From NCBI GenBank assembly GCA_963580285.1, contig OY757010.1, positions 66,362,406-66,426,405 on the forward strand: a stretch of DNA of 64,000 nt. Direction: 5' to 3'. Every line of letters starts with the position of its first letter. Position 1 is the first letter of the stretch. Shown in pieces: positions 63,470 through 64,000 of the stretch. Both the position numbers and the translations under genes were made by a program. This stretch comes from Lucinisca nassula (taxonomy: Eukaryota; Mollusca; Bivalvia; Lucinida; Lucinidae). Under the pieces are notes generated by a model. It saw nothing but the letters and a program-made list of their open reading frames with translations, was not told the DNA's origin and did not search any database.

Positions 63470-64000
63470 ATGCTTTTAGCTTTATGAGTGCTACCGTATA
63501 TGGGTATGGTGGCCATTTTGGTCATGTGACCTGGACCTAAAACGGTTCCCCCAATAAATGCGCCTTATTGTAAGGAGCAAAAATATATCTTATACTTTAG
63601 TACTGTATTCTGAATCGTTTGCAGGATAAAATGCATTCTCACTTTTCCAATACAAAAGCATATTTGTCAAAGTTTGACCTAGGTACAAAGAAGGTCAAGG
63701 TCAACCCAGGGTCACCATTTTAGCAATTTATGATGGGCCTACGTCCCAGATGCTATTTATCAAGTTTCGTGGAAATCTGCTCAGTGGTTCTGGAGAAGAC
63801 TATTTTTGAAGGGTTTTTACCATATATGGCTTGGCCGCCATTTTGGTCATGTAACCTGGACCCAATAAGCAAATTTTGGTTTCCCCTATCCCATAGAGGC
63901 TCCATATGAAATTTGACTTCAATCGGCCCAACGGTTTCCGAGGAGAAGCAGTTCGAAAATTTTCACATTTTTCGCCTCGGCGAGGCTATACTAAATGGAA
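63470..64000 (-). mobile_element. Partial Helitron-like element with 465-bp-type unit, cut by the window edge
   Basis: Carries 'GGTATGGTGGCCATTTTGGT', 'AGTTTGACCTAGGTACAAAG', 'GATGGGCCTACGTCCCAGAT' and 'CCATATGAAATTTGACTTCA', all parallel to the units in 57335-60747. It ends at the right edge with CGCCTCGGCGAGGCTATA, probably the 5' hairpin region on the minus strand. The outer boundary is outside the window. Confidence 0.5.

Overview
The window is animal nuclear DNA. It holds one multi-exon gene with canonical GT/AG splice junctions, and almost everything else is repeat: tRNA-derived SINEs, many families of miniature inverted-repeat elements, and Helitron-like elements with tandem-repeat interiors. 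The repeat style (TTAA-flanked palindromic MITEs around a 'gcaggcccagatcag' core, hairpin-capped elements filled with 100-470 bp tandem units, CAAA-tailed SINEs) looks like a heterodont bivalve, possibly a Mya- or Dreissena-like clam. That taxonomic guess is from memory of such genomes and was not tested.

Left part (1-25.4 kb). At the left edge is the decayed 3' end of a mobile-element-associated protein with a cysteine-rich tail. From 4479 to 25386 on the + strand lies the 3' part of a Ki-67 (MKI67) homologue in four exons: 4479-4602, 13372-14708, 19827-19985 and 22849-25386. These join in frame for 1385 codons and end in a stop. The identification rests on colinear landmarks of Ki-67: a PP1-docking block (RVSF, then PE-FD, then LPP-TP-RG), a WADVVK motif, an STGH-SP-IGK motif, repeated G-LF-TP motifs of the K167R type, and a long Lys/Pro/Thr-rich repeat tail. 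The N-terminal FHA domain was not found and should lie upstream. The introns (8.8, 5.1 and 2.9 kb) are packed with MITEs, SINEs and one 2.75-kb Helitron-like element.

Middle part (25.4-32.5 kb) is 3' flank with isolated MITEs, SINEs and hairpins and no recognisable gene.

Right part (32.5-64 kb) is a dense, nested repeat region without a supportable gene. A tandem duplication (copy A about 32570-35233; copy B starting at 35234) was later invaded by three hairpin-capped elements, so copy A or neighbouring repeats preserve the empty sites. At least seven families share one design: a start in a T run with a hairpin, an internal tandem array, an inverted copy of the 5' end near the 3' end, then a short hairpin followed by CTAG or CTTGTT. 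This matches the known layout of Helentron-type non-autonomous Helitrons. Several arrays carry dense nuclear-receptor-like half sites (TGACCT). Near the right end is an odd inverted-repeat element whose arms are built from a 15-bp motif, GACAGTTCCCCGACA.
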